Shown here: piece after piece, positions 6,215 through 15,768 of the stretch
Layout of the letters: each line of letters begins with the position of its first letter
Position numbering within the stretch: the first letter of the stretch is position 1
Translations under genes and position numbers: made by a program
The notes under the pieces: model-generated
The model's database searches: none
Seen by the model: only the letters and a program-made list of their open reading frames with translations
What the model was told of the DNA's origin: nothing
Source of the DNA: CAYVTV01 sp964563105
GTDB taxonomy: Bacteria; Bacteroidota; Bacteroidia; Bacteroidales; GCA-2748055
Direction: 5' to 3'
DNA length: 20,790 nucleotides
Assembly (NCBI GenBank): GCA_964563105.1
Contig: CAZLXM010000072.1
Coordinates: 1 to 20,790 of the forward strand

Positions 6215-7452
6215 TTAATTTTATTTTGTTCAATTAATGAGTAAAATATATTCATGGTTTTATTGTAATACTGTTCGGCATTATATTTTTCATTTAAGAT
6301 TTTTCTTGCATTTTTACCCATTTTATATATTAGTTCATCATCATTATAAAGCAAATTAATTTTATCGGCAAGATCATTTGGATCACCAGCTTTAAAAGTT
6401 AACCCATTTATTTTATTTTCTATCATATCATTTAATCCACCTAAATTTGATGCAATTACAGGTTTAGAATATGAAAATGTTTGTAAAACCACATATGGAC
6501 TTGGTTCATACCATTCTGAAGGAACAATTACAAATTTACAATCTTTTAATACAGAGGTCAATTCTTCATTCCACATTGGACCTAAGAAAGTAACATTGTT
6601 AATAGATTTATTTTCAATATATCTTATGCAATTATTGTATTCAGTACCATCACCTATTACTCTAAGTTCTATATCAGGCAACATTTTCATGGCATTTAAA
6701 AGGGTGTAAATTCCTTTCACTTTTTCAAGTCGTCCAAAATAAAGAATAAAATTCCTGTTATTATAATTAGGCTCGCTTTTATTACTATCAAAAGGATTTT
6801 CAATTATTTCCATTTTATATTTATCAAATCCATATTTAATAAATATATCGCGAGAAAATTGGCTTTGAAAAAGAAACATATCTATCTGTTTATAATATGG
6901 TAAAAGATAGTACAGGTAACTTTCCATAGCGGCAATTAAACTGGCAGAAAAAGATCCTTTTTTACATCTTTTGATTACACAATTATAATATTTATGTTTA
7001 AAACATTCTTCACAAATTTTATCATTACTTACAAAAGTTGTGTTCGGACATAATAATTTATAATCTAAAATTCTCCATACCACAGGTATATTATGATTTT
7101 TAAGGATCGGAATAATTGCGGGAGTCTGATAATTATTAATATTATTCAATTGTGCAATATCAACTTTAATCTCTTTTAATAATAATGATAATTTCTTTCT
7201 GGCTTCGAAGGAATAAAGAGACTTTTTAAGAACTTGAAAACCAGATCGAAGATTCTTATTTGTATTTAATACCTTATAATCAATTTGATCAAGGAAAAAC
7301 TTATCATATTTCGTAGGAAAGTTTTTATCGTTATGAACTGAAAAAGGGATTATGTGATGGCCGTTTAATTCATATAAATCACAAATACTCTTAATATAAG
7401 TCCAATCTCCTCCACTTGGATACCATGACCAATTAGCAATTAAAATATTCAT
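6211..7452 (-). CDS. Glycosyltransferase family 4 with Cys-rich insert
   Basis: GT-B glycosyltransferase of 413 residues, presumably adding one sugar of the repeat unit at the cytoplasmic face of the membrane. The N-terminal domain has the glycine-containing loop YPSGGD (11-16). A cysteine cluster follows at 135-163 (C135, C147, C150, C158, C163), seen in one GT4 subgroup and possibly structural or metal-binding. The donor domain shows ILYFGRLEKVKG at about 236-247 and the segment SEWYEPSPYVVLQTF at 312-326. The E-x7-E motif reads E316-x7-Q324, so the second Glu, which normally contacts the donor, is Gln. It overlaps the epimerase gene by 4 bases and lies 34 bases after the preceding glycosyltransferase. 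Confidence 0.87.
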   Translation of the reverse strand: MNILIANWSWYPSGGDWTYIKSICDLYELNGHHIIPFSVHNDKNFPTKYDKFFLDQIDYKVLNTNKNLRSGFQVLKKSLYSFEARKKLSLLLKEIKVDIAQLNNINNYQTPAIIPILKNHNIPVVWRILDYKLLCPNTTFVSNDKICEECFKHKYYNCVIKRCKKGSFSASLIAAMESYLYYLLPYYKQIDMFLFQSQFSRDIFIKYGFDKYKMEIIENPFDSNKSEPNYNNRNFILYFGRLEKVKGIYTLLNAMKMLPDIELRVIGDGTEYNNCIRYIENKSINNVTFLGPMWNEELTSVLKDCKFVIVPSEWYEPSPYVVLQTFSYSKPVIASNLGGLNDMIENKINGLTFKAGDPNDLADKINLLYNDDELIYKMGKNARKILNEKYNAEQYYNKTMNIFYSLIEQNKIK

Positions 7453-7486
7453 TTTAAAATTTTACACTCTATTTTACACAATGATA

Positions 7487-8530
7487 TTATCTGTTTAATT
7501 TTTGAAATTTTTCATCAATAAATTTTAAATATTGTGAAACAAAGAATTGATGGGTAAAGTTTAATTTTACTGTTTGCAAAGCCTGTTCAATTATTACTGC
7601 TCTTACATCCTCATTATCAAGTAAATATATAATTTTATTTTTCAAATCATCAACATCTCCAATTTTATAAAAAACTCCTGTCTTACCATCTACAATATAA
7701 TCCATTGTACCGGCAACTTTAGTTGTAATTACAGGCTTCCCATAAGACATTGCTTCAAGAACGGTAATCTGGCCACAAGAAGTAAAATCATTTGCTAATG
7801 GAACAACAACTAATTTTGATCTTGATAAAAAATCCAGATAATGACTTTTCGGAATATTTTTATAAACTTCCACTTCTTCACTAACTTCAATATCTTTAAT
7901 GCTATTATTATCACTTATAATAACCAATTTAATATCTAAATCCTTAGTAGCCTTTATAAGAGTAGCATAATCCCTGAATTGTTTCCCCGCGGATAAAATA
8001 AAATTCTCATCTGTATTTATAATTTCAGGATGCGAAATTGTGGTGGGAAAAGGTAAAAACCAAAACCTGTTCTTATCAATATTTAAAAGTGTTGAATAAT
8101 TATCAATCTCCTTATTTGAACTAGTTCTCATATAATCAACATTTTTTACAAATATTTTAAAAACAGCCGGTCTTAATTTTCGTCTCAGGCTTATTGGAGC
8201 CTGAAAATATATCTCATTTAAAATATGAATTTTATTTTTTTTACCAAAAATCATGGATAAAAAGGAATACATTATAGCCTGATTGATGGAATTTGAAATA
8301 ATAACATTAAAGTTCTTCCGGTTAAGAAAAAGCCTGGCACCAATTATAAAATCAAATTTATTGAAAAATTTATATAATTTTAAAACGAATCTTCTTACAA
8401 AGACAGGAATATTTTTGTTTTCGGAAAATGGAAACAATTCAAAAATATTTTTAGAATTTTCCTGCCATTTCTCCTCCCCTATAATACGGGCAGTCAATAT
8501 TGAGACACGTTTATCCATCTTTAGGTTCAA
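7487..8530 (-). CDS. Glycosyltransferase family 4
   Basis: A 347-residue GT-B transferase of the polysaccharide operon. The N-terminal domain is degenerate. The C-terminal domain shows ILSAGKQFRDY at about 178-188 and SCGQITVLEAMSYGKPVIT at 251-269 followed by AGT. The first Glu of E-x7-E is replaced by Ser251, and Glu259 is kept. That pattern occurs in a recognised GT4 subgroup, so loss of function need not follow. The start is uncertain between Met1 and Met5 (12 bases later). It lies 41 bases downstream of one glycosyltransferase gene and 34 bases upstream of the next. Confidence 0.83.
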   Translation of the reverse strand: MNLKMDKRVSILTARIIGEEKWQENSKNIFELFPFSENKNIPVFVRRFVLKLYKFFNKFDFIIGARLFLNRKNFNVIISNSINQAIMYSFLSMIFGKKNKIHILNEIYFQAPISLRRKLRPAVFKIFVKNVDYMRTSSNKEIDNYSTLLNIDKNRFWFLPFPTTISHPEIINTDENFILSAGKQFRDYATLIKATKDLDIKLVIISDNNSIKDIEVSEEVEVYKNIPKSHYLDFLSRSKLVVVPLANDFTSCGQITVLEAMSYGKPVITTKVAGTMDYIVDGKTGVFYKIGDVDDLKNKIIYLLDNEDVRAVIIEQALQTVKLNFTHQFFVSQYLKFIDEKFQKLNR

Positions 8531-8571
8531 TTGTATAGATGCTATTAATTAACAAAATACAATTAAATTAG

Positions 8572-9684
8572 TTATTCTTTTAATAAAGAATCATATAATT
8601 CAATATATTTTTCAGTCATAATTCTGATATCAAACTTTTCATTAATTAGTTGCCTGCTTTTGTCTCCTAATTTTTTTGCCAGTTCATTATTGATTATCAA
8701 TATTTTAATTTTCTCTTTAAGTTCACTTATACTGCCAGGGTTTATTAAAAAACCATTTACTCCATTAATAACAAGCTCATTTGTTCCTCCGCCCTTTGTG
8801 GCTATTACAGGTTTTGCAAGAGCCATATATTCGAGAATGGAGTTAGATATTCCTTCACCATGTATGGTAACATTTGTTAATAATATACCTGCATGAAAAA
8901 TCGAAATAATTGATTCTACATTATTCACCGTTCCTAAAAATAAAATTTTATCCGACAAGTTATCAGGTACCAAAGATTTTATTGTCTCTAACTCCATTCC
9001 TCCTCCAACTAAAATAAATCTAATGTTAATATTTTCAGATAAAAGAGATATAGCTGAATTAATAAGTGTTCGATAATCTTTCTGCCTTTCAAATCTGGCA
9101 ACCATACCCACAATGAATAAATCTTCTATATCATTTCCAAAAATTTTTCTTTTTATAGTGGAAGGATCAGGCAGGTCAGTGAACCTGCTCAAATCCATAC
9201 CATTATATATACAAACATATCTTCCGGAAGGAGACCTGTACGACTTAAGACCGGCCAGAGAATTTCCTACTACAATATCTGAAAAAGGGAAAGTCAATCT
9301 TGCCCTGCGCCACGATTTGTTAAAAATATTTTTAGAAACAAGTGTATCAGTGACCATTCCATTCACTAATTTTATACCCATTAATTTGCAAACAGGAACA
9401 GAATAAACGGCAGTCATACTATCCCAACAATGAATTATGTCTGGCTTATAAATTTTACAAATTTTATATAATGACAGAAATACTCCCGGATCTTTTTTGG
9501 ATTTTCTTATAATATAATGAATTTTTATATTGAGTTCATGAATTTCTTTATAGTGAATCTCTTTACTCATTAAAATCAATTCAAATCTTATTTCAGGTAT
9601 CTTCACAAGGCTTTTTAATAATTCAATCAGCCTTCTTTCTTTTCCTCCCGATGTTAAACAATCTATAAAAAATAATATTTTCAC
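8572..9684 (-). CDS. Glycosyltransferase family 4 with intact E-x7-E
   Basis: A 370-residue GT-B transferase and the most canonical GT4 of the set. It starts with ILFFIDCLTSGGKERRL (3-19), which holds the conserved glycine loop of the acceptor domain. The donor domain has VGMVARFERQKD at about 192-203, VGGG at 226-229, and the motif E277-x7-E285 followed by ALAKPVIATKGGG. Many close homologues are retaining transferases using UDP- or GDP-sugars, but the sugar cannot be predicted here. The stop lies 41 bases before the next gene, and an 11-base gap separates it from the preceding one. Confidence 0.88.
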   Translation of the reverse strand: MKILFFIDCLTSGGKERRLIELLKSLVKIPEIRFELILMSKEIHYKEIHELNIKIHYIIRKSKKDPGVFLSLYKICKIYKPDIIHCWDSMTAVYSVPVCKLMGIKLVNGMVTDTLVSKNIFNKSWRRARLTFPFSDIVVGNSLAGLKSYRSPSGRYVCIYNGMDLSRFTDLPDPSTIKRKIFGNDIEDLFIVGMVARFERQKDYRTLINSAISLLSENINIRFILVGGGMELETIKSLVPDNLSDKILFLGTVNNVESIISIFHAGILLTNVTIHGEGISNSILEYMALAKPVIATKGGGTNELVINGVNGFLINPGSISELKEKIKILIINNELAKKLGDKSRQLINEKFDIRIMTEKYIELYDSLLKE

Positions 9685-9695
9685 GGAAAACCAAT

Positions 9696-10889
9696 TTATT
9701 TTGAATGATTAAATATTTCCTTTATTTTATTGCCATATAATTTATAATCAAAATTTTTCGCAGCAATCTTATAACCATTTTCAGCAATATTTTTAGCTTC
9801 GGGATCATTAATTGCAAGTAACATTTTTTCAGCAAATTCATGAATATTACCCGGTTCAACAAGGTAGGCTGATTTTCTGTCTTCAAGATATTTTGGGATT
9901 TCCCCTGTTTTTGTAATTACTACAGGCCTTTTTGATGCAAGATACTCTCCAAGTTTTGTGGGAAATCCGGCTTTTGCCTGATTAGTATCAGGTCTGGCCA
10001 ATACTAAAATATCTGAATTTGCAAGGAGGATTGGAATTTCATTACTCTCAACCTGTCCTGGTAAATAAACGTCATTTGACAATTCCAGCTGATTTATTTT
10101 TTCCTTTATTCTGTTTAAATCCGCCTCTTCTGCTGTTCCAGCGAGATTTAAACGCACTTTACTCATTCTTTTTCTTACAATTGCAAACGCATCCAATAAA
10201 TCCTCGAGTCCATCTTTATTTCCACCCATATATCCAATATAAGTAAAAGTTTTATCAATAAAGGAATTTGTTTTTAAAGTGTCCTTAAACCTGTCCATAT
10301 CAACAAGGATTGGTATCTGGAATATTTTCCCGGCCAAAAAGATGTTTGAATAAAATGTTTTTAAATAATCTGATATAACGATAAGAAAATTGTATCTTTT
10401 TAATTTGAAATATTTTAAAAAAAATGAATGTAGTCTTATGAATTTTTTGTTCAATATCAGATAATTGGGAGCTTCACTAATATCTCTGATAATTTTAATT
10501 CTCAAAAGTTTGAGAAAAAGATACAAGATAATTTCATCTGCAGGCAGAATAGAATAAAAAAGTACAAGGATTTTTGTATTTTTTCTTTTTCTGAATTTCA
10601 ATATGACAGCACAAGCATTAAACAGTCCTGATACCCTTTCAATATTTCGTGTGAAGAAATTATTTTTTCTTATATATGTTTTTCGTGAAAAAAAGAAAGG
10701 TATCCCTTCATATCTGCCGGCATAATTAAATTCCTGCTGAGAATTAAATGGAGAATCAAGGTTAATAACCATTGACTTACCATTAACTTCTCTTAAGGCT
10801 TTACAATATAGATGGATACGATTAGCAGGTGCGCTCCCTTTAGGATAAGTATAACTGCCTAAAACAATTAATATGGGGTTATTCTCCAT
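9696..10889 (-). CDS. Glycosyltransferase family 4 (GFPTKLGEYL type)
   Basis: A 397-residue GT-B transferase. The N-terminal domain contains SYTYPKGSAPANRIH at 12-26, typical of a GT4 subgroup whose acceptor loop reads G-x-x-x-x-R. The donor domain has TYIGYMGGNKDG at about 216-227, VYLPGQV at 274-280 and ARPDTNQAKAGFPTKLGEYL at about 298-317, with E315 as the conserved acidic residue. The first Glu of the E-x7-E pair is absent, as is usual in this subgroup. It sits 22 bases downstream of one glycosyltransferase gene and 11 bases upstream of the next. Confidence 0.87.
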   Translation of the reverse strand: MENNPILIVLGSYTYPKGSAPANRIHLYCKALREVNGKSMVINLDSPFNSQQEFNYAGRYEGIPFFFSRKTYIRKNNFFTRNIERVSGLFNACAVILKFRKRKNTKILVLFYSILPADEIILYLFLKLLRIKIIRDISEAPNYLILNKKFIRLHSFFLKYFKLKRYNFLIVISDYLKTFYSNIFLAGKIFQIPILVDMDRFKDTLKTNSFIDKTFTYIGYMGGNKDGLEDLLDAFAIVRKRMSKVRLNLAGTAEEADLNRIKEKINQLELSNDVYLPGQVESNEIPILLANSDILVLARPDTNQAKAGFPTKLGEYLASKRPVVITKTGEIPKYLEDRKSAYLVEPGNIHEFAEKMLLAINDPEAKNIAENGYKIAAKNFDYKLYGNKIKEIFNHSK

Positions 10890-10911
10890 ATAATTTTATT
10901 TGCTAAATAAT

Positions 10912-12108
10912 TTAATGAGAATCAAAATAAGTATTAAAGGTCTTATTTGCAATTGATACCCAGCCATACTCTTCTGATTTACCGAAATTTTTAATATTTT
11001 CACTTAAGCGTAAATATAAAGTTTCATCATTCAATAATTTGAATATTTTTTCAGCAAGGTCTTCAGGTGATCCAGTATCTACAAATAAACCATTGTAACC
11101 ATCAATTAAAGTTTCTTTAAAAGCTCCTATATTTGAAGCAATTATTGGTTTTTCAAATACAAAAGAGGTAGGGATAAGACCACTTTGTGAAACAGATAAA
11201 TATGGACAAACAATGATTTTAGCAGCTTTATTAAGAGCAACTATCTCCTCATTAGTTATATAGCGATTAATAATAATATATGAATCATCTTTTTCTAAAA
11301 GATCTTTATTAGCAATTGTGCCACTTCCCGCAATAACAACTTTAAAATTATTAGTCCTTTTTTTAAGGATTTCTACAGCTTCAATGAGAACATTAAGTCC
11401 TTTATAAGGCTTCATAAAACCATAAAAAAGAAGGATATTCTCGATATCATCAAACATTTTTAAACCCTTATCGAATAATTTATATGTTTCAAACAAACCA
11501 AAAGGAATCACGCTAATCGTATTATTATTTGAATTATTTAAACTTGAAATTCTGTCAAAAGTATTTTGTGAATGAACAATAATTTTAATCTTATTTTTAA
11601 AAATATAATTCAGAAGTTCTTTATGTTTAATATCCCCTGTTAAATGATCACTTATTTCATGGAAAGTATGAAACTTATTTTTATGTTTTATTGACTTATG
11701 TAATGTTTTTAATAATTTTTCCTGCCCTACTATATTAATTGTGTCATAATTTTTTTTTCGTATTTTTTTTCCGGCAAGTTTTAAGATGATTTTATTTATT
11801 TGAAAAATAAATAAAACATTTCTAAAATAATATCCAAAATATTCTAAATTACCGGGCAATAGACCAATAATATGAATTTTGACCCTGTCAGACTCCATAT
11901 AATTATACATATCCGGAATTCTTTTTTTAGAGAGATCCATTATTCCTAATCTGTCTACTTTACCTCCAAAGTCAAAAGCTGCATCACACTTAAATCTGTA
12001 TGCTGCTATATAATAGTAGTCAACGGTATTACCTTTTTTAGCAAGATACTTTACAAGAGGAAGAGTACTTTCAGGGTGATGAAATGTTATAAGTGCTATC
12101 TTTTTCAT
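10912..12108 (-). CDS. Glycosyltransferase family 4
   Basis: A 398-residue GT-B transferase in the operon, presumably extending the lipid-linked repeat unit. The donor domain shows LLFYGFMKPYKGLNVLIEA at 226-244, VVIAGSG at about 257-263 and SQSGLIPTSFVFEKPIIAS at 307-325, followed by NIGAFKE. The SQSG version lacks both Glu residues of the classic E-x7-E motif, a form seen in other exopolysaccharide GT4 proteins. The N-terminal domain is only weakly conserved. It follows the polymerase gene after a 51-base gap, the largest within the operon. Confidence 0.85.
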   Translation of the reverse strand: MKKIALITFHHPESTLPLVKYLAKKGNTVDYYYIAAYRFKCDAAFDFGGKVDRLGIMDLSKKRIPDMYNYMESDRVKIHIIGLLPGNLEYFGYYFRNVLFIFQINKIILKLAGKKIRKKNYDTINIVGQEKLLKTLHKSIKHKNKFHTFHEISDHLTGDIKHKELLNYIFKNKIKIIVHSQNTFDRISSLNNSNNNTISVIPFGLFETYKLFDKGLKMFDDIENILLFYGFMKPYKGLNVLIEAVEILKKRTNNFKVVIAGSGTIANKDLLEKDDSYIIINRYITNEEIVALNKAAKIIVCPYLSVSQSGLIPTSFVFEKPIIASNIGAFKETLIDGYNGLFVDTGSPEDLAEKIFKLLNDETLYLRLSENIKNFGKSEEYGWVSIANKTFNTYFDSH

Positions 12109-12159
12109 TCAAATTCAATTCATTGTTTATAAAAAATTGTATTATTAATTATAGATTTA

Positions 12160-13371
12160 CTAAAAGATATTATTGTTTAATTTAGGTGAAACAGATTGAA
12201 AAATATAGATCGCAAAAACAGTTGGCAATAAATAAAATTTGGAATAGATTGTATCAGATGTTAATGATGTAATTAAAAGGAACCATAAATAGTATTTTAC
12301 ATATAAGTATTCTTTTGGCACAGGCAAAACAAAACTATTAATCCATATAAGAATATATCCCAACACTCCAAAAATACCAAACATTACATAAATTGCAATT
12401 AAACCTACATCTGCAAGATAATATCCGTATATCTGGGCTAAGTTTTGTGTATATCTACCAAAAGCACTTGTGGATGAATCAGTTCCACTTAATGGCACGC
12501 CGTTTCCAAGTATTTTATTTATGGTTTTGGGTGAGAACTCTTTAATAAAGTAAGTGCCGGCAACTATTCTAATATATTCCGTACCCTGAGCCATGGTAGT
12601 TTCATGCGAATAAGCGATCTCTTTAATAACCGGAAGATCAGATGTTGCAACAAAATATAAGAATCCTAAAAACAAACCCATAATTATTACTTTCTTAAAT
12701 ATTGAAACATCTTTGATGAAATGATATAAAAACAAAATACATACTCCGGCAATAAATTGGCGCGTCGCCTGTAAAAATGGAACTAAAACTCCGAGAAAAA
12801 TAAATATTACCCATAAAGTTCGTTTATGTTTTAGGGTATCTATCTTACTTAGTGCCATAAATACAGTAAGATAGAAAATACCCCCTCCTGGAAATATCAA
12901 TCTTATAATATACGCTGAGTATTGAAATTTGCTTCCAAAAATTAGCTTATCGCCGGCAGCAAGTTGAAAGGAATATAAAATTAAATAAATAATTCCATAG
13001 ACTAAAATAATCTTTTCAATATCTTGTACTTGAACTTTTATTGTATTTAAATAAAAAAAGAAGCTAAATAAAAGAAACGGTATTGTTGCAAGTAAGGTGT
13101 TTTTTATACTTTGTTCCCAAGTAAAAACAGCCATAAGAACAGAAACTAAAATTGAAATAAGGATTAATTGTACAGGAAAAATAAAACCGGAAGGTTTTTG
13201 AAAAAAATGTGGTACAGATATCGAAAAAACAAAAAGTATAACTGATAACCTAAAATATAATATCATTCTCCCGGTTAGAAATTGTGCATCAAAAAAACTA
13301 AATGCAATAAGGACCAGAAAGTATATGAAATATATTTGAGGATTCTTATTCATAAATTTTACAATAATCAA
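12160..13371 (-). CDS. wzy: O-antigen/exopolysaccharide polymerase (Wzy-like)
   Basis: Polytopic inner-membrane protein of 403 residues with about ten to eleven hydrophobic segments, and a larger loop at roughly 250-320 that would face the periplasm. Wzy-type polymerases join lipid-linked repeat units there. Sequence conservation in this family is very low, so the call rests on topology, length and position beside a flippase and glycosyltransferases. It starts inside the end of the flippase gene (4-base overlap). A start at Met7 is an alternative and would remove the overlap. An O-antigen ligase is a less likely reading. Confidence 0.75.
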   Translation of the reverse strand: MIIVKFMNKNPQIYFIYFLVLIAFSFFDAQFLTGRMILYFRLSVILFVFSISVPHFFQKPSGFIFPVQLILISILVSVLMAVFTWEQSIKNTLLATIPFLLFSFFFYLNTIKVQVQDIEKIILVYGIIYLILYSFQLAAGDKLIFGSKFQYSAYIIRLIFPGGGIFYLTVFMALSKIDTLKHKRTLWVIFIFLGVLVPFLQATRQFIAGVCILFLYHFIKDVSIFKKVIIMGLFLGFLYFVATSDLPVIKEIAYSHETTMAQGTEYIRIVAGTYFIKEFSPKTINKILGNGVPLSGTDSSTSAFGRYTQNLAQIYGYYLADVGLIAIYVMFGIFGVLGYILIWINSFVLPVPKEYLYVKYYLWFLLITSLTSDTIYSKFYLLPTVFAIYIFQSVSPKLNNNIF

Positions 13372-14795
13372 TTTTTAACTAACAACTTCGGCAATTCTTT
13401 AAAACGTAATAAATATGCAGCGATTAAAGTAATACATACTCCAAATATTAGTTTTAATGAAAAATTAAACTCAAATGGTAAGGATGTTGATAAAAATGAA
13501 CTTATAATTATAAATAAAAATAATATTATAGTGTACTTTAAAGAAATATATGGATTAAGTAATTTTTTAAGAAAAAACCAGTGATAAGTCATGTTAACGT
13601 AAGCTCCAATTACAAAACCCCACGCAAGACCAATAGCACCATATTTTGAAGAAAAGAAAAATATTGGAAAAGCAAGTATACTATAAATAACTGAAAGTAT
13701 TGCTACAAATTTTTGTTTATCAAATGAATTAAAAATTGTACCAATAGTACAGAAAATTCCGAATAATAAAGTGTACCAACATTGAATTATAATCATTTTT
13801 GAAGATGTAAGATAAGCTTCACCATATAATAACAACACAACCTCACGACTGAAAAGTGTAAAACAAAAACATCCCCAAATCCCTATTATTACCAAAACGT
13901 TAATAAGAGATTTTACTCTTGTTGCATATAGTTCCTTATTTACTAAAGCAAGCCTTGATAAGGTGGGATAAAGCGCTGTCAGGGCAGTATTTAAAACCAT
14001 CTGCATTGGCGATAAAATTCTATTTCCAAGATTAAATAAGCCCACCTCTTCCAAAGAAGAGAAATTATTTAACAAGAGTATGGGAACCTGATTACTAAAA
14101 GCTGTAAAAACAGATAATAAAAAGAAATATTTGCTCTCGTTAATAAAATATTTATAATTAATACCAGACTCAATTTCAAAAGACTGATCCTTCTTTAAAA
14201 TTACTTTATTCAACCATAAATAATAAGACAGAGTTTTAAAAATTTGAAGAACTATAAATGAAATCAATAAAACTTTTACATTAAAAATATTTTGTGGTAT
14301 TGTATAAATAGTAATAACCCAAAATACTGTAAACAAGACATTCAACAATCCGGAAGCTTCCATCCTTTCATTTCCGTAGGCAACACTTTCAATAGTATCC
14401 CAAAAAGTCATAAACATTATATATACCATTAAAAGCATTAAATATGAAAAGGTTAATGGCTTGTCATTTAAAAATGAATTATAAATTATTAAACTTAAGA
14501 AGGCGATTAATGAAGTAACTAGACGTATTTTATTTGAGATAATAAATGAATATTTGGAATTAAATTTGTTTCTTGCAACATACCTGATTATTACAAGCCT
14601 CAAGCCATAAACAGCGATAATGGAAAAAGTTGAAGCCTGAACCATCAAAATATTAAAAAAACCATATCCCTCTGGTTGTAATAATCGTGCTAATCTAATG
14701 CTGGATAAAATAGATAATATTTGAACAGCAATATTTGCAACTGTTAAAATTGAAAAATTCTTAAATATTTTATTCTTTAATAACTGCTTAAACAT
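13368..14795 (-). CDS. wzx: Polysaccharide repeat-unit flippase (Wzx-like)
   Basis: Polytopic membrane protein of 475 residues with about 12-14 hydrophobic segments, of the MATE/MOP superfamily that flips undecaprenyl-linked oligosaccharides across the inner membrane. The N-terminus carries the family hallmark of an early basic segment followed by RLLQPEGYG (36-44) near the end of the first helix, with further Gly-rich helices. It overlaps the preceding GT2 gene by 8 bases and the polymerase gene by 4, so the three are probably translationally coupled. The pairing with a Wzy-like polymerase indicates the Wzx/Wzy-dependent route rather than an ABC-transporter route. Confidence 0.87.
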   Translation of the reverse strand: MFKQLLKNKIFKNFSILTVANIAVQILSILSSIRLARLLQPEGYGFFNILMVQASTFSIIAVYGLRLVIIRYVARNKFNSKYSFIISNKIRLVTSLIAFLSLIIYNSFLNDKPLTFSYLMLLMVYIMFMTFWDTIESVAYGNERMEASGLLNVLFTVFWVITIYTIPQNIFNVKVLLISFIVLQIFKTLSYYLWLNKVILKKDQSFEIESGINYKYFINESKYFFLLSVFTAFSNQVPILLLNNFSSLEEVGLFNLGNRILSPMQMVLNTALTALYPTLSRLALVNKELYATRVKSLINVLVIIGIWGCFCFTLFSREVVLLLYGEAYLTSSKMIIIQCWYTLLFGIFCTIGTIFNSFDKQKFVAILSVIYSILAFPIFFFSSKYGAIGLAWGFVIGAYVNMTYHWFFLKKLLNPYISLKYTIILFLFIIISSFLSTSLPFEFNFSLKLIFGVCITLIAAYLLRFKELPKLLVKN

Positions 14796-15768
14796 TTAAA
14801 TGATCTCTTATATAAACTTTAAATAATCCATATCTTGCTAAAAACTGATAATAAAAAAGATGTAAAATTATCATTGTTTTACTCTTTTTTAGTCCCGGAA
14901 TACTATGAAATTTGACTAATATTTCTTTTTGATGTTCTTTGGGATAAATAAGTATATTGTTTGCAAATTGCTTTAAAAACCACGTTTTTAGTTTATTTAT
15001 CAAAATCTTGTCATCAATTTTTAATTTGTGGGTTTTCGAAAAATTTATTATCCATTTTGTAAAATCTATTTGGGCATCTGTTTTTCTTTTAAGAATATCA
15101 TAATTTTCAACATTGGGGGTAATATTATGTGTACTCCTTCTCCAGTGTATAAGAGCATTCTCAATTGTAAAAATACCTTTTGATTTTCCCAGTTTAATCC
15201 AGGTAGCATCATCACTACCCCAGGCTAAATCAAATTTTTGAAATTTTCCTGATTTTATGAATGTATCTTTTTTAAATATATATTCAACCACAAAGGTATA
15301 TAAACGACCTTCTAGCCTATAACTTATAAACTCTTCAACTGGAAATATTTCAGGAAAATGTAAAGAATCTGTAATTTTCTTGTCGAACTCATCTATCAGA
15401 TCAACATTGAAATGATAAAGATCAAATTCCGGATTCTTTTTTATAGTTTTAAAAAATTCTTCAACACAATTTATATCCATTATATCATCATCAGAGAACA
15501 ACCAAATCCATTTTTCATCTTTTATCAGGTCAATACATCTTTCCCATTGCCCGATAAGATCAGTTTTTCCCAAATTATCTTCAAATCGCTTATAAATTAA
15601 TTTTAAATCTTTATCATACTTATCACAAAGTAATTTAATATTTTCTGAACCTGCATCATCTCCAACATAGACTGTGAAATCTTTACATGTTTGATTGCTA
15701 ATAGAAATCAAAGTTCTTTCAAAAAAAATATCTTTATAAGCTGGTATAACAATCGCGAGTTCCGACAT
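14788..15768 (-). CDS. Glycosyltransferase family 2 (GT-A fold)
   Basis: A 326-residue transferase and first gene of the operon. The GT-A nucleotide-binding core shows IVIPAYK at 6-12, VGDDAG at 35-40 and the metal-binding acidic motif FSDDDIMD at 91-98. The catalytic-base region is probably WGSDDATWIK at 183-192, followed by IHWRRSTHN. The C-terminal 100 residues are basic and hydrophobic and may bind the membrane face. The start is the first ATG. The upstream spacer is AT-rich and holds an imperfect hairpin. It probably adds a sugar to the lipid-linked acceptor. No initiating phosphosugar transferase is encoded next to it. Confidence 0.87.
   Translation of the reverse strand: MSELAIVIPAYKDIFFERTLISISNQTCKDFTVYVGDDAGSENIKLLCDKYDKDLKLIYKRFEDNLGKTDLIGQWERCIDLIKDEKWIWLFSDDDIMDINCVEEFFKTIKKNPEFDLYHFNVDLIDEFDKKITDSLHFPEIFPVEEFISYRLEGRLYTFVVEYIFKKDTFIKSGKFQKFDLAWGSDDATWIKLGKSKGIFTIENALIHWRRSTHNITPNVENYDILKRKTDAQIDFTKWIINFSKTHKLKIDDKILINKLKTWFLKQFANNILIYPKEHQKEILVKFHSIPGLKKSKTMIILHLFYYQFLARYGLFKVYIRDHLNV

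Noticed and set aside
13282..13584. 100-aa plus-strand ORF across the flippase/polymerase junction
   Set aside because: It lies antisense to two coupled membrane-protein genes and is Lys/Asn/Ile-rich without family resemblance.
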